DNA of 64,000 nt from Corallococcus sp. AS-1-6 (GCF_020037015.1 NZ_JAIQDE010000016.1:1-64000), one strand, 5' to 3'; counted from the first letter of the stretch, positions 55,130 to 64,000 are shown. The notes: a model not told the origin generated them from the letters alone. Made by a program: numbers and translations.

Positions 55130-58100
55130 TCAGAGCATGCCCAGCCGGCGGGCGTTGGCGGGGTCGACCGCCGCGGACTCCCAGCGCCGCACCGCGGCCT
55201 CGCGCTCCGCGTCGGGCGAGTCCGCGTAGTAGCCCAGCGTGTCGTGCAGGGCGCGGCTCAGCTCCTCGATGGCGGCGAGCCGCACGTCCAGCTCGCGGTG
55301 GCGCAGCGCGGCCACCAGCCAGTCCGCGCGGCGGCGGCTGCGGTTCTCCGCCCACCACGCCGACCACTGGCGCGGCTGGAGCCCCAGCGTGGCGCGGGTG
55401 ACTTCGCGCAGGGCCTCCGCGGCGGCCTGCGCGCACATGGCGTCATCGCTGCCGGTGAGGTTGATGAGGCCCTCGATGGCGTCGCGGTCGTGCAGCGTGC
55501 CCAGGGCGCGGGCCGCCAGCGAGCGGCGGAGCGCGTCCCGGCTGGCCAGCTCCTGGCGCAGGTCGCGCAGGGACGCGTCCAGGCGCGGCAGGTGCTTGAG
55601 CGCGGCGGCCGCGACCCGGGCGGCGCTGGAGATGTCCGGCTCCATGTCGAACAGGCCGCGCAGCACGCCGTCCACCAGCTCCGCGTAGGGCAGGTTGCCC
55701 GCGGTGAGCAGCGCCAGGTAGCGCGTGTCCGCGTCGTTCGAGTCCAGCAGCGGCGCCAGCGCGACGGCCGCGGGGCGGCCCAGGCGCGACAGGGCGGCGG
55801 GGATGGGGCCCAGCTCGTCCGCCTCCGGCAGCTCCACGACGGGCAGGCGGCTCCAGGCGGTGGGGCCGGGGAAGTGCTGCGCGAGCACCCGGGCGCTGGC
55901 TTCCGGCGAGCGGGCCAGCTCCGCGATGGCGCTGGAGCGCAGGGACGCGTCCGGGCCGGTGAGCCGGCGCAAGAGCGGCGTGAAGTCCGGCGGCGGGCGC
56001 TCCTCCGGGGACAGCACGCGCGGGGGCAGGGCGGCGGCACGGCCCAGGTTGGCCACGCCGCCCCGGCCGAAGACGGGGTTCCACCCGAGCCCCGCGACCA
56101 CGGCGGGCGCGGGGGCGGGCTGGACCGGGGCCGGGAAGCCGGGCACGTCCACGTCGATGCTGATGTCCTCTTCGGGCGCGCGCAGCTCGGACACGCGCTG
56201 CTTGCGGAAGAGGATGAGCTCCTGGAAGGCGGCCGGCAGGTCCTGGCAGAACAGGATGTAGTCGCTCAGCCGGCGCTGGCTCATCGGCTTCTGGCCGCAG
56301 TCGCCGTAGAGGATGGCCACGAGGCGGCCCTTCACCTCCACCGGGTACAGGAAGACGGTGCGCGGGGCCTGGCGGCCGAAGAGCTCCAGGTAGTGCCGCG
56401 TGAGCGCGTCCGGCGGCAGCGGGCCCGCGTAGCTGCCGCGCGTGACGGCGACGGTGCGGAAGACGCTGCTCGCGTCCAGGGGGATGGAGACCTGGGCCAG
56501 GGCGTTGGCGTCCCAGCCCTCGCCGCGCGAGTCCCAGCCACCGGCGGCGCCGCGCACGACGGCGAAGGCGGCCACATAGTCGAACGTGCGGCGGCCGAAG
56601 CGCAGCGCCACGTCCAGCAGGCGGTCCAGGTCCCGCGTCGCCTCGCGCAGCGCGGAGCGGGCCTGGGGCAGCGTCCACTCCGGCACGGCGGCATCCGGCG
56701 CGCTGGAGGCACCCGGGACGGGGGCGGGCTCCGGCGCGCGGGGACGGTTCGCGCCCTGCGCGGACGCGGGGTTGCTGAAGATGATGAAGGACGGCTCGCC
56801 CCGGGGCGGCGCCGGGGGAACGGGAGGCTGGGTCGGCGTGGCGGCCTGGGCCGCGCGGGCCTGCTGCTCGGGCGCGGGAGGCCACACGGCGGGACGGGCT
56901 CCCGGGGGCTGCGAGGGGGCGCCGGTGCGGTTCGCGGACGGAGGCGTGCCCTGCGGGCCCTGGACGGCGGTGCCCGGTCGGGCGCCTTGTCCCGCTGTCG
57001 AGGGACCTTGAGGACCCGCGCCCTGCACGGTGGTGCCCTGGCCTCCGAAGCCCTGCGCGCCCGCGCCCTGCACGGTGGTGCCCGGTCCGCCAAAGCCTTG
57101 CGTCGCGGGACCCTGCGCGCCTCCGCCCTGCACGGTGGTGCCCGGACGGCCCGCGGCCTGTGGGGGCGTGGCGAACGCACCGGGCGCGGTGGGTCGACCA
57201 CCCTGGGCGGAGCCCTGCGGCGCCGCGGCGGGCGTGCCGGCCGGACCCACGGGCAACAGCACGGGCACGGGCTGCGGCGGCGGGAGAGGACGCTCTCCCG
57301 GCGGATAGAGCGTCGGCGGCCCGGCGTTCGCTGCCGCGCCCCGGGTCGGGGCCTGCGTGGGCGCCGTGGCGCGCGCGGGCGTGCCCGGCATGTTCAGCCG
57401 CAGCGGCTCGCGCGTGTACGCGGGGGGCGGGATGTCCGTGGGCGTCGGCGGCGGGGTGGGGCGCTGGACCGCGCGCGCCGTCGTCACCGGCCCCGCGGAG
57501 GTGTTCAGGCGCAGCGGCTCGCGCACGTACGCGGGCGGCGGGATGTCGGCGGGCTCGGGCTCACGCGAGGCGGCGGGACGGGCCGCCGCGGGCACGGGCT
57601 CCTGGGCCACGTTGCGCGCCAACTGCTCCACCATGTCCACCGTCATCGACTCGTCGTCCGGCGGCGGTGGCGGAGGCGGCGTGAGCGCTCCGGCCTGCTG
57701 GGCGACCGCCTCGGCCAGTTGCACGAAGCGGGGCGGCAGCGGCTGGCGGTAGATGATGGAGATCCACTCGCGCACCCGCAGCTCGATGGCGACCCACAGC
57801 TCCAGCGGCTTGCCCAGGAGGAAGCCGACTTCGTCCAGCTCCTTCTTGGGCACCGGATAGGCGCACGCCACGTGCAGCGTGTTGCCGTCCAGGGACAGGG
57901 GGACGACGCTGAGGCGCTCGGCGATTTTCGGGGGGATGAAGCTGGCGACCTCGAGGTTGGGCTCGAAGTCCACCAGGTTCACGGGCCGGAAGCCGGAGAC
58001 CTCGCCCAGCATCGCGAGGACATCCGCTTCGGAGAGGCCGCGCTCCAGGAGCACGGTGTCCACGTGGCCACCCTGGGCCTGGTGCAGACGCAACAACTCC

Positions 58101-58162
58101 CCGGCCTGCTCCTGGGTCAGGAGGGCGCGCGAGACGAGGTGCTGGGCAAGACGCGAAGGCAT
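55130..58162 (-). CDS. GspE-N/HEAT-repeat multidomain protein
   Basis: A 1010-residue cytoplasmic protein. Residues 1-150 resemble the N-terminal domain of GspE/PilB ATPases (LLTQEQAGELLRLHQAQGGH, VNLVDFEPNLEVASFIPP), without the ATPase. A long Pro/Gly/Gln-rich segment (165-495) contains short repeats with GTTVQG. Residues 500-665 look like a GAF-type sensory domain (TFDYVAAFAVVRGAAGGWD, VEVKGRLVAILYGD). The last 290 residues are HEAT/PBS-lyase-like helical repeats. The combination suggests a scaffold or sensor linked to a secretion or pilus machine or to the downstream kinase; nothing shows which. Confidence 0.8.
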   Translation of the reverse strand: MPSRLAQHLVSRALLTQEQAGELLRLHQAQGGHVDTVLLERGLSEADVLAMLGEVSGFRPVNLVDFEPNLEVASFIPPKIAERLSVVPLSLDGNTLHVACAYPVPKKELDEVGFLLGKPLELWVAIELRVREWISIIYRQPLPPRFVQLAEAVAQQAGALTPPPPPPPDDESMTVDMVEQLARNVAQEPVPAAARPAASREPEPADIPPPAYVREPLRLNTSAGPVTTARAVQRPTPPPTPTDIPPPAYTREPLRLNMPGTPARATAPTQAPTRGAAANAGPPTLYPPGERPLPPPQPVPVLLPVGPAGTPAAAPQGSAQGGRPTAPGAFATPPQAAGRPGTTVQGGGAQGPATQGFGGPGTTVQGAGAQGFGGQGTTVQGAGPQGPSTAGQGARPGTAVQGPQGTPPSANRTGAPSQPPGARPAVWPPAPEQQARAAQAATPTQPPVPPAPPRGEPSFIIFSNPASAQGANRPRAPEPAPVPGASSAPDAAVPEWTLPQARSALREATRDLDRLLDVALRFGRRTFDYVAAFAVVRGAAGGWDSRGEGWDANALAQVSIPLDASSVFRTVAVTRGSYAGPLPPDALTRHYLELFGRQAPRTVFLYPVEVKGRLVAILYGDCGQKPMSQRRLSDYILFCQDLPAAFQELILFRKQRVSELRAPEEDISIDVDVPGFPAPVQPAPAPAVVAGLGWNPVFGRGGVANLGRAAALPPRVLSPEERPPPDFTPLLRRLTGPDASLRSSAIAELARSPEASARVLAQHFPGPTAWSRLPVVELPEADELGPIPAALSRLGRPAAVALAPLLDSNDADTRYLALLTAGNLPYAELVDGVLRGLFDMEPDISSAARVAAAALKHLPRLDASLRDLRQELASRDALRRSLAARALGTLHDRDAIEGLINLTGSDDAMCAQAAAEALREVTRATLGLQPRQWSAWWAENRSRRRADWLVAALRHRELDVRLAAIEELSRALHDTLGYYADSPDAEREAAVRRWESAAVDPANARRLGML

Positions 58163-58212
58163 GAAGGCCGCGGCATCTTACGGCCGCGGCCGCAAGGCAC
58201 AATGAGCCGGTT

Positions 58213-60150
58213 TCAGCTCGGTTGGACGACGAAGGTGGACGTCAGCTTGTCATGAAGCGTCTGTCCGCGCCGGTCGAACAGCGCCATCCAGAAGCCGCCC
58301 AGGAAGAGAACAAAGGAAAGCCCGGCGAGCAGCGCCCGGAAGATGGCCCGGCCCGGGGTGGGTGCCATGCCATGGGTGTCCACCAACCGCAGGCCCAGGA
58401 GCAACCGTCCCAGGGTGCGTCCATTCCACAGGAAGGCCGCGACCGCGCAGTACACGGTGGCGAGCACCAGCACCAGGACCACGCCCGGCAGCAGCACGGA
58501 GTGCAGCGCGCGCAGCCAGGCGACGAACGCGTCCAACCCGGTGAGTCCCGGCTGCGGCCCCTTCACTCCCGCGACCGACGAGGCCAGGGTGATGTAGGCC
58601 GCCGCCACGGCGCTGATGGCCGCGGTGTCGACGGTGAAGGACAGCAGCCGGCGCCACAGCGAGGCGGGCCGTGCGTGGACCTCGCCAGCGGCCGGGACCG
58701 CCGAGGGCGCGGGGGCCTTCGACTTCGCGGGGGCGGCGGGGGCGGGGACGGGCGAGGCTTCCATGCGGGACACTCCCGGAGCGGGCGCCGGGGACGTCGC
58801 GAAGGCCGGCGTCTCCAGCGGGGGCAGGATGGCCGGGTCCACCATGAGGGGAAGGCCCGGAGCGGCGTCCCGGTGAGCATCCATCAAGGGCAGGCCGGAC
58901 GAGGCGTGGGCCGCCTCCCAGTGCTCGGCGGCCGACGGTCCGGGGGCGGCCGGATGGGGAAGACCGGACGAAGCCGCCTGCGGAAGACCGGAAGCGGGGG
59001 CCTGCGCGCCACCCATCCGGGGCAGACCGGGGGCCTGCGCGGGCGCGTCCATGCGAGGCAGACCGGGCGCCCCCTGGACGGGGTTGCCGCGAGGTGCACC
59101 CGAGGCGGCCTGCGCGTGGGGGCGAGGAACGTGCGGCTCGGTGCCGTAGGCCGGCGTGGGCGCGGAGCCCGGACGGGGCTCCATGGGAGCCACAGGAGGC
59201 GGCGCGGCGCGAGGCGCGGCGACGCCAGGGTTCTGGAAGCTCGCCTCGGACAGGGCCGAGGTGGGCGCGGCGCGCGGAGGCACGGGGGCGGCGGCCATCG
59301 GTGGCACGCCCGGAGGCGGCGCGGCGGGGCGCGGAGGCTGCACGGCGCCCGCGGGAGCGTTCCCGGCGGGAGGCGTGGCGCGCGGAGGCATGGGAGCCGC
59401 GGCCCGGGGTGCCTGCTGCGCGGGAGCTGCCGCACGAACCGTCGCATCGGCCTGGGGCGGAGCCGTACGCGCAGCGGGAGCCGCCGTGCGAACCGGCGCA
59501 TCGGCCTGGGGCGAAGCAGGACGCGCCGCGCGAATCGTCGCATCCGCGTGAGCGGCATCGGCCTGGAGCGAAGCAGGACGCGCCGTGGGCGCCGCCGCGC
59601 GAATCGTTGCATCCGCGTGAGGGGCCTCGGCCTGGGGCGAAGCAGGACGCGCAGCGGGCGCCGCCGCGCGAATCGTCGCATCCGCGGGGCGAGCCACAGG
59701 CTGCGCGTTGGACGCGGCGGGGCGACCCGTCACGTCACCCTGGGGCGCGGACGCGCGCACGGCCGCATCCGTCGGTGGCACGGCGGCACGCGGCGCGGCG
59801 ACCGGCGCCTGCGCGGGCGGACGTGGCGCGGCGGCGCGCGGCGCCATTCCCGGACGCACCGTCGGCGTCATGCCCGGCGGGGTGATGGGGCCGCGCGGCG
59901 GCTCCATCGCGAAGGCCGGCGTGCCGCGCAGCGTCTCCGGCTCCATCGGTTCGCTGTTCAACGTGATGGGGTCGTCGCCGCCAGCGTCCTGGGCCACACG
60001 GTCGCCGGACCTGCGGCGATCAATGTGGATGTCGCGGTCGAGCAGGCTGGGGACGGGGGCCACCGCGGGTGGGCGCGCGGCATTGGCGGCGCAAGCGGGG
60101 CAATCTCCGACCGGCGGCAGCGAGGCGCCGCACTTCAGGCACTTGGACAA
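58213..60150 (-). CDS. Zinc-ribbon/RDD-family membrane protein with a long low-complexity linker
   Basis: The 645-residue protein opens with a zinc ribbon (CLKCGASLPPVGDCPACA). It continues with about 480 residues of Ala/Pro/Arg-rich low complexity that include repeats with ADATIRAAAP (DNA 59440-59700). It ends in an RDD domain (about 510-645) with three TM helices: RPASLWRRLLSFTVDTAAI, WNGRTLGRLLLGLRLVD and FDRRGQTLHDKLT. RDD proteins may be cation exchangers or membrane anchors. It heads the minus-strand group that includes the GspE-N/HEAT gene (50-bp gap) and the kinase pair. Confidence 0.82.
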   Translation of the reverse strand: MSKCLKCGASLPPVGDCPACAANAARPPAVAPVPSLLDRDIHIDRRRSGDRVAQDAGGDDPITLNSEPMEPETLRGTPAFAMEPPRGPITPPGMTPTVRPGMAPRAAAPRPPAQAPVAAPRAAVPPTDAAVRASAPQGDVTGRPAASNAQPVARPADATIRAAAPAARPASPQAEAPHADATIRAAAPTARPASLQADAAHADATIRAARPASPQADAPVRTAAPAARTAPPQADATVRAAAPAQQAPRAAAPMPPRATPPAGNAPAGAVQPPRPAAPPPGVPPMAAAPVPPRAAPTSALSEASFQNPGVAAPRAAPPPVAPMEPRPGSAPTPAYGTEPHVPRPHAQAASGAPRGNPVQGAPGLPRMDAPAQAPGLPRMGGAQAPASGLPQAASSGLPHPAAPGPSAAEHWEAAHASSGLPLMDAHRDAAPGLPLMVDPAILPPLETPAFATSPAPAPGVSRMEASPVPAPAAPAKSKAPAPSAVPAAGEVHARPASLWRRLLSFTVDTAAISAVAAAYITLASSVAGVKGPQPGLTGLDAFVAWLRALHSVLLPGVVLVLVLATVYCAVAAFLWNGRTLGRLLLGLRLVDTHGMAPTPGRAIFRALLAGLSFVLFLGGFWMALFDRRGQTLHDKLTSTFVVQPS

Positions 60151-60222
60151 CGGATCCTCCCGGTGACGCGGACAACCGTCGCCATGAAAGGCCGCATTCA
60201 GGCCTGTAGCAAGAAAAGGACA

Positions 60223-60262
60223 AGCCCCCGCCGGTCCCTCGGCCGAGGAACCGTCAGGGGCT
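60223..60262 (-). terminator. Intrinsic terminator of the GlsB/YeaQ gene
   Basis: A long imperfect stem (AGCCCC...GGGGCT, 18 positions with few mismatches) around a GGCC loop. The minus strand then reads TTGTCCTTTTCTTGC. It lies about 55 nt past the GlsB/YeaQ stop codon and separates that gene from the RDD gene. Confidence 0.7.
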
Positions 60263-60317
60263 CGTTCGCACCAGCACCACCGCCCCTCGGGGAACGGCGC
60301 GTGTGGGGCGCCTCACG

Positions 60318-60584
60318 CTAGGCGTGGACGCGGCGCCGTCCCGCTGCTCCCACCAGGAGAAGCACGATGATGGATCCCACGACGGACATGATGATGCCCG
60401 AGGCATGCAGGTCGAACAGCCGGCCGTTGCGCTCGAAGAGCGAGCCGATGAGACCGCCCACCAGCGAACCCACCATGCCCAGCAGCGTCGTGGCCACCAG
60501 CCCCATGCTCTGCTTGCCCGGCAGGATGGCCCGAGCAATGAGGCCCGCGATGAGGCCGATGATGATGAATGCGATGATCCCCAT
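60318..60584 (-). CDS. GlsB/YeaQ/YmgE-family stress membrane protein
   Basis: An 88-residue integral membrane protein with three TM helices. Family signatures are GIIAFIIIGLIAGLIARAIL, LPGKQSMGLVATTLLGMVGS and a conserved Gly-zipper in GSLVGGLIGSLF. ATG 60584 has GGGAGAG upstream; codons before it lack support. E. coli homologues are stress induced, and their role is poorly defined. Monocistronic by its position and terminator. Confidence 0.9.
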   Translation of the reverse strand: MGIIAFIIIGLIAGLIARAILPGKQSMGLVATTLLGMVGSLVGGLIGSLFERNGRLFDLHASGIIMSVVGSIIVLLLVGAAGRRRVHA

Positions 60585-60693
60585 GAGAGTCTCTCCCGTG
60601 TGAGGGACCCGCGAGGTCCCGAATGGCAGAAACGTAGGAATCACCACAAGGATCCGTGACCCGGGATGCAGGGAGGGACTGTCCGCCCGCCTG

Positions 60694-61428
60694 CTAACCG
60701 AGCGACCCGTCCAGGTGCTGCATCACCGCGAGCGCCGCCAGCGCCGCCGTCTCCGTGCGCAGGATGCGCGAGCCCAGCGTCACCGGCCGCGCCCCCAGCT
60801 CCCTCAAGCCCTCCACCTCCTCACGAGCGAGCCCGCCCTCGGGGCCAATCACCAGCGCCACCGGCGTCCCCGGCGCCACGCTCCGGAACGCCTCGCCCAG
60901 CGGCACCGCGGACTCCTCCTCATCCAGCACCAGCAGCAGCGTGCCCGGCGTCAGCGCACGCGCCGCGTCCAGCAGCGGCCCGGGCGGATGCACCACCGGC
61001 ACGTCGTCGCGCCGGCACTGGCGCGCGGCCTCCTCGACGATCTTCGCCCACCGCTGGGTGCGCTCCCCGGCGCGCTTCGGCTCCAGCTTCACCACGCTGC
61101 GCGCCGTGGCCACCGGATGGAACGCGGTGGCGCCCAGCTCCGTGCCCTTCTGCAGCACCAGCTCCAGCTTGTCCCCCTTGGGCAGCCCCTGGAGCACGCG
61201 CATCTCCCGCGCGGGCGGCGTCACCCGCACGGCCCCCAGCACCAGCCGCACGGACTCCGCGCCAAGCCCGGTGACGCGCGCCTCGAAGGCGCGGCCCTTG
61301 CCGTCGAACACCTCCAGCGCGTCGCCGTCCGCCAGCCGCAGCACGTGGACGAGGTAGTGGCGGCGCTCGCCCGTCAGCGTCACGTCGGCGGGGGCGGGGT
61401 CGGGCAGGGGGACGAAGAGGCGGACCAC
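60694..61428 (-). CDS. rsmE: 16S rRNA m3U1498 methyltransferase
   Basis: A 244-residue SPOUT methyltransferase that methylates U1498 of 16S rRNA. Evidence: RLFVPLPDPAPADVTLTGERRHYLVHVLR at the PUA-like N-terminus (shown here in pieces: RLFVPLPD, HYLVHVLR), KGDKLELVLQKGTELGA, and the knot motifs LVIGPEGGLAREEVE and LGSRILRTETAALAAL. GTG 61428 has AAGGA seven bases upstream and gives the family length; the ATG at 61473 would add 15 residues. Divergent from the asparaginase gene. Confidence 0.93.
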   Translation of the reverse strand: MVRLFVPLPDPAPADVTLTGERRHYLVHVLRLADGDALEVFDGKGRAFEARVTGLGAESVRLVLGAVRVTPPAREMRVLQGLPKGDKLELVLQKGTELGATAFHPVATARSVVKLEPKRAGERTQRWAKIVEEAARQCRRDDVPVVHPPGPLLDAARALTPGTLLLVLDEEESAVPLGEAFRSVAPGTPVALVIGPEGGLAREEVEGLRELGARPVTLGSRILRTETAALAALAVMQHLDGSLG

Positions 61429-61476
61429 GGCGGCTTCCTTGAAGGGGAGGGCGCCCGGAGGATAGCCCTCCATGCT

Positions 61477-62490
61477 ATGGCGCGCGAAACGCCCATGGCC
61501 ACCCTCGTCATCGAGTCCACCCGCTCCGGCTTCGTCGAGTCCCTCCACACCGTGTCCGTCGCGGTGGTGAACGCGGAGGGCGCGCGCGTCGCGTACGCGG
61601 GCGACCCGGAGCGCGTCACCTTCTGGCGCTCGGCGGCGAAGCCCTTCCAGTCCCTGCCCATGGTCCAGGACGGCGCGGCGGACCGCTACGGCTTCGGCCC
61701 GCGCGAGCTGGCGCTCTCCTGCGCGTCCCACTCCAGCGAGCCCGAGCACCGCGCCCTCGCCATGCGGATGCTGAGCGCCTCCGGCTGCGAGGAGCGCCAC
61801 CTGGCGTGCGGCCCGCACCCGCCGCTGTCTCCCGCGGTCGCGGAGGAGGCGCTGAGGGCGGGCGTGGTGCTCACGCCCCGGTGGAACAACTGCTCCGGCA
61901 AGCACGCGGGGATGCTCGCGCTGGCGCGGCACCACGGCTGGGACGTCCACGGCTACGCCAGCGACGGCCACCCGGTGCAGGAGCGCATCCAGGACGAAAT
62001 CGCGAAGTGGACGGGCCTGCCGCGCGACGCGCTGGTGAAGGCCGTGGATGGCTGCCTCGCCGTCTGCTTCGGTCTTCCGCTCAGCGCCATGGCCACCGCG
62101 TGGGCCCGCTTCGGCGTCTCGGAGGCGCCCGCGGCCCGGCGCCTGCGCGAGGCCATGCTCGCGCACCCGGAGCTGGTCGCGGGCAGGGGCCGCGCGTGCA
62201 CGGACATCATGACGGCGCTGGGGGGCGAGGCCGTGGTGAAGATTGGCGCGGAGGGCGTCTACTGCGCCGCGCTGCCCCGGGCCCGCCTGGGCGTGGCCGT
62301 CAAGGTGGAGGACGGCGACGCCCGCTGCGCCGCGCCCGCCCTCCTCGCCGTGCTGCGCCTCGTCGCGGAAGCGCACGGCCTGTCCCTGCCCATGACGGGC
62401 CTGGAGCACCACGCGGAGCCGCGCATCCTCCACACCCGGAACGAAGTCGTGGGCTCCCTGCGCGCGGCCGGAACGCTCGCGTTCGTCTGA
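61477..62490 (+). CDS. Rhizobium-type (PF06089) L-asparaginase
   Basis: A 337-residue protein of the asparaginase II-like family known from Rhizobium etli, which hydrolyses asparagine to aspartate and ammonia. The Ser/Lys motif is FWRSAAKPFQSLP, a second Ser segment is LSCASHSSEPEH, and the Cys/Lys zinc-binding motif is NNCSGKHAGML. The C-terminal AGTLAFV matches as well. No signal peptide, so cytoplasmic. ATG 61477 has GGAGGA 14 bases upstream; ATG 61495 is an alternative. Unrelated to the classical AnsA/AnsB amyloid-like amidases. Confidence 0.88.
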   Translation: MARETPMATLVIESTRSGFVESLHTVSVAVVNAEGARVAYAGDPERVTFWRSAAKPFQSLPMVQDGAADRYGFGPRELALSCASHSSEPEHRALAMRMLSASGCEERHLACGPHPPLSPAVAEEALRAGVVLTPRWNNCSGKHAGMLALARHHGWDVHGYASDGHPVQERIQDEIAKWTGLPRDALVKAVDGCLAVCFGLPLSAMATAWARFGVSEAPAARRLREAMLAHPELVAGRGRACTDIMTALGGEAVVKIGAEGVYCAALPRARLGVAVKVEDGDARCAAPALLAVLRLVAEAHGLSLPMTGLEHHAEPRILHTRNEVVGSLRAAGTLAFV

Positions 62491-62627
62491 GGCCCGCTGT
62501 AGCGCGGAAGGTCACACGCGCCGCGCTCCCCGTAACCCGCCCCGCTACAACCGCGCCCGCGTCCTCTTGGAACGGCAAGGCCCCGGCGTCAGGCACGCGG
62601 GCTGCAATGTCCGCCAGGCACACGGCG

Positions 62628-62672
62628 GGACTCGCGAGGTCCTGACGCCAAGGGGGAAAGCCTCGCGAGTCC
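62628..62672. other. 12-bp perfect inverted repeat
   Basis: GGACTCGCGAGG (62628-62639) and its exact complement (62661-62672) with a 21-nt loop. Each arm contains the palindrome CTCGCGAG. It lies between convergent genes just before a second hairpin. Confidence 0.6.
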
Positions 62673-62676
62673 AGAT

Positions 62677-62715
62677 GGGGTCGGGATGGCGAACCAGTTT
62701 TCGCCGCCCGACCCC
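62677..62715. terminator. Bidirectional terminator hairpin between convergent genes
   Basis: Perfect 9-bp stem GGGGTCGGG/CCCGACCCC with an inner GGCGA/TCGCC stem, followed on the plus strand by CTCTTGTTTC. It ends 9 bp from the prmA stop codon and serves the asparaginase gene on the other side. Confidence 0.75.
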
Positions 62716-62724
62716 CTCTTGTTT

Positions 62725-63591
62725 CTAGCGCTTCAAGTCGATGCGCACCCACTCGCCCTGCTGCGCGCCCTCCAGCACGGTGCACCCCAGGGCGCGGTAC
62801 GCGGCCTCCACGTCCGCGCGCTGGTGCGCGAGCACGCCGGCCAGCACCAGCCGGTCCTTCGCCTTGGGGACGATGAGGGGCGCCAGCTCAATCAGGGTGT
62901 TGGCCAGGATGTTCGCGAGCACCAGGTCGAAGGTGCCCGGCACCTCCGTCAGCTCGCGCCCGGAGATGTCCAGGTCGGGCGTCTGGTTGTCCGCGCAGTT
63001 CTCCTGGGCCAGCTCCACGGAGGTGGGGTCATTGTCGGTGCCCACCACGTGGCCCGCGCCCAGCTTCTTCGCCGCGATGGCGAGCACGCCCGTGCCGGTG
63101 CCCACGTCCAGCACGCTCGCGCCCGGGTGCGTGGCCATGAAGTCATCCACCGCCGCCAGGCACAGCGACGTGGTGGGGTGGTCCCCCGTGCCGAAGGCCA
63201 TCTTCGGCTCGATGACCAGCTTCACCTTGTCCGCGGGCGCGTTCGCCACGTCCCAGGGCGGGCCCACCCACAGGCGGCCCACCTGCACGGACTTGATGAG
63301 CGACTTCCACTCGTTGCTCCAGTCCTGCTGGGGCTGCTCGTCCAGGGACAGGCGCGCGGTGGGGTGGCTCTCCGCCACCGCGTCGCGGGCCTCCTCCGCG
63401 CTCTCGCGGTCCTCGAAGTAGGCCACGACGATGGACTCGCCCTTCGCGGGGGCGCGCACGCCCGGCATGGTGGGCGTCTCCGTGTCGCGGACCTCCAGGC
63501 CCAGGGCGCCGGCCTCATGGAGCAGGTCCTGGAGGATTTCGGAGGCCTCCTCCGCGATATCGACGGTGAGTGACAGGTAGGTCTGGGACAT
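62725..63591 (-). CDS. prmA: Ribosomal protein L11 methyltransferase
   Basis: A 288-residue SAM enzyme that trimethylates L11. Evidence: QDWSNEWKSLIKSVQVGRLWVGPPW, the segment IEPKMAFGTGDHPTTSLCL, motif I VLDVGTGTGVLAIAAKKLGA, and the active-site LVLANILANTLIELAP (NILA motif). The N-terminal domain (YLSLTVDIAEEASEILQDLL) binds L11. A normal length and full set of motifs. Upstream of it on the same strand lies an M16 peptidase gene, with a 75-bp gap. Confidence 0.95.
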   Translation of the reverse strand: MSQTYLSLTVDIAEEASEILQDLLHEAGALGLEVRDTETPTMPGVRAPAKGESIVVAYFEDRESAEEARDAVAESHPTARLSLDEQPQQDWSNEWKSLIKSVQVGRLWVGPPWDVANAPADKVKLVIEPKMAFGTGDHPTTSLCLAAVDDFMATHPGASVLDVGTGTGVLAIAAKKLGAGHVVGTDNDPTSVELAQENCADNQTPDLDISGRELTEVPGTFDLVLANILANTLIELAPLIVPKAKDRLVLAGVLAHQRADVEAAYRALGCTVLEGAQQGEWVRIDLKR

Positions 63592-63666
63592 GGCGCCCCT
63601 TCTACCGCACCCGGTGCGGCGTGGAAGCGCCGTCGTCGTGACGCTTCCACGCTCGCGCCGCGGGCC

Positions 63667-64000
63667 TCAGGGCCCGACGATGGCCGTGGCCATGCGGTCG
63701 AAGTCGATGACCCGGCGGGCCACCTCCCGCACGTCCTCCGCCGTCACCTTCGCCACGCGCTCGGAGTAGTGCAGGAAGTTGTCCAGCCCGATGCCGTAGC
63801 AGGTGTCCAGCGCCAGCAGCGTCGCGCGGGCGCTGTTGCGCTGCAGGTCGATTTCATACGCCCCGATGATGTGCTGCTTGGCGCGCTCCAGCTCCGCGGC
63901 CGGAATCGGCTCGTCGCGGATGCGCTGCAGCTCGCGGCGCATGCCCTCCACCGCGGCGTCCACCTTCTCCGGGCTGGTGCCCATGTAGACGGCGAAGTAG
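63667..64000 (-). CDS. M16 family peptidase, C-terminal part (partial)
   Basis: The last 110 or so residues of an M16 zinc peptidase gene that continues past the right edge (reading on as YFAVYMGTSPEKVDAAVEGM). The C-terminal M16 half shows RIRDEPIPAAELERAKQHII, then NSARATLLALDTCYGIGLDN and VTAEDVREVARRVIDFDRM. The catalytic HxxEH motif would be in the missing N-terminal part, and this end would be the inactive, substrate-clasping domain if the protein has two domains. The gene ends 75 bp before prmA. Confidence 0.85.
   Translation of the reverse strand, partial: YFAVYMGTSPEKVDAAVEGMRRELQRIRDEPIPAAELERAKQHIIGAYEIDLQRNSARATLLALDTCYGIGLDNFLHYSERVAKVTAEDVREVARRVIDFDRMATAIVGP

Overview
The window is about 70% G+C, gene dense and almost entirely intact. 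It looks like a myxobacterial chromosome (Myxococcaceae; Corallococcus or a close relative is my best guess). The reasons are a TIGR02268/DUF2381 secreted protein, a probable DUF5953 protein, lipoproteins with Asp-Ala-Gly linkers, very long Pro/Ala-rich multidomain proteins, NtrC-type two-component pairs and many GTG/TTG starts. No rRNA, tRNA, CRISPR array, transposase or integrase was seen. Genus is an inference; there is no marker gene here that settles it.

Layout. 1-10.4 kb (minus strand): purF runs into an overlapping histidine kinase/NtrC regulator pair, followed by a sigma-54 promoter with upstream repeats and a heavy-metal RND efflux operon (czcC-czcB-czcA type). 10.4-24.7 kb: ceramidase-like enzyme, YpfJ-type metalloprotease, a 10-residue-repeat secreted protein, a beta-helix lipoprotein plus diheme cytochrome pair, a dicarboxylate symporter, a small peptide gene coupled to an unusual cytoplasmic subtilase, a large catalase, an NADP-dependent oxidoreductase, two tandem Uma2 genes and a membrane phosphoesterase. 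24.7-38.2 kb: mostly minus-strand housekeeping genes, including a ChaN-like lipoprotein, YhbY, a J-domain/DUF4388-like protein, a 4 x 59-residue Cys-repeat protein and a split acyl-CoA carboxylase cluster.

38.3-46.4 kb is the accessory part. An M50/CBS protease gene is followed by about 3.6 kb that ends in a second copy of the protease gene's last 35 bp. Inside lie DUF2381 and lipoprotein genes, a frameshifted ChW-repeat pseudogene and an A+T-richer two-TM gene broken at a run of seven T. A caspase/C80-like hypothetical gene follows. Then a DUF5953-like gene sits between two copies of the 3' end of the next resident gene, and a third degraded copy lies inside the first block. The repeated use of resident 3' ends as brackets is the most unusual structure in the window.

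46.4-64 kb: a PRMT-like methyltransferase, WS/DGAT acyltransferase, FAD oxidoreductase, a minus-strand run of RDD protein, GspE-N/HEAT protein, 7-8 TM histidine kinase and NtrC regulator, then GlsB/YeaQ, RsmE, a Rhizobium-type asparaginase, PrmA and the end of an M16 peptidase. Several hairpins that look like intrinsic terminators separate these units.
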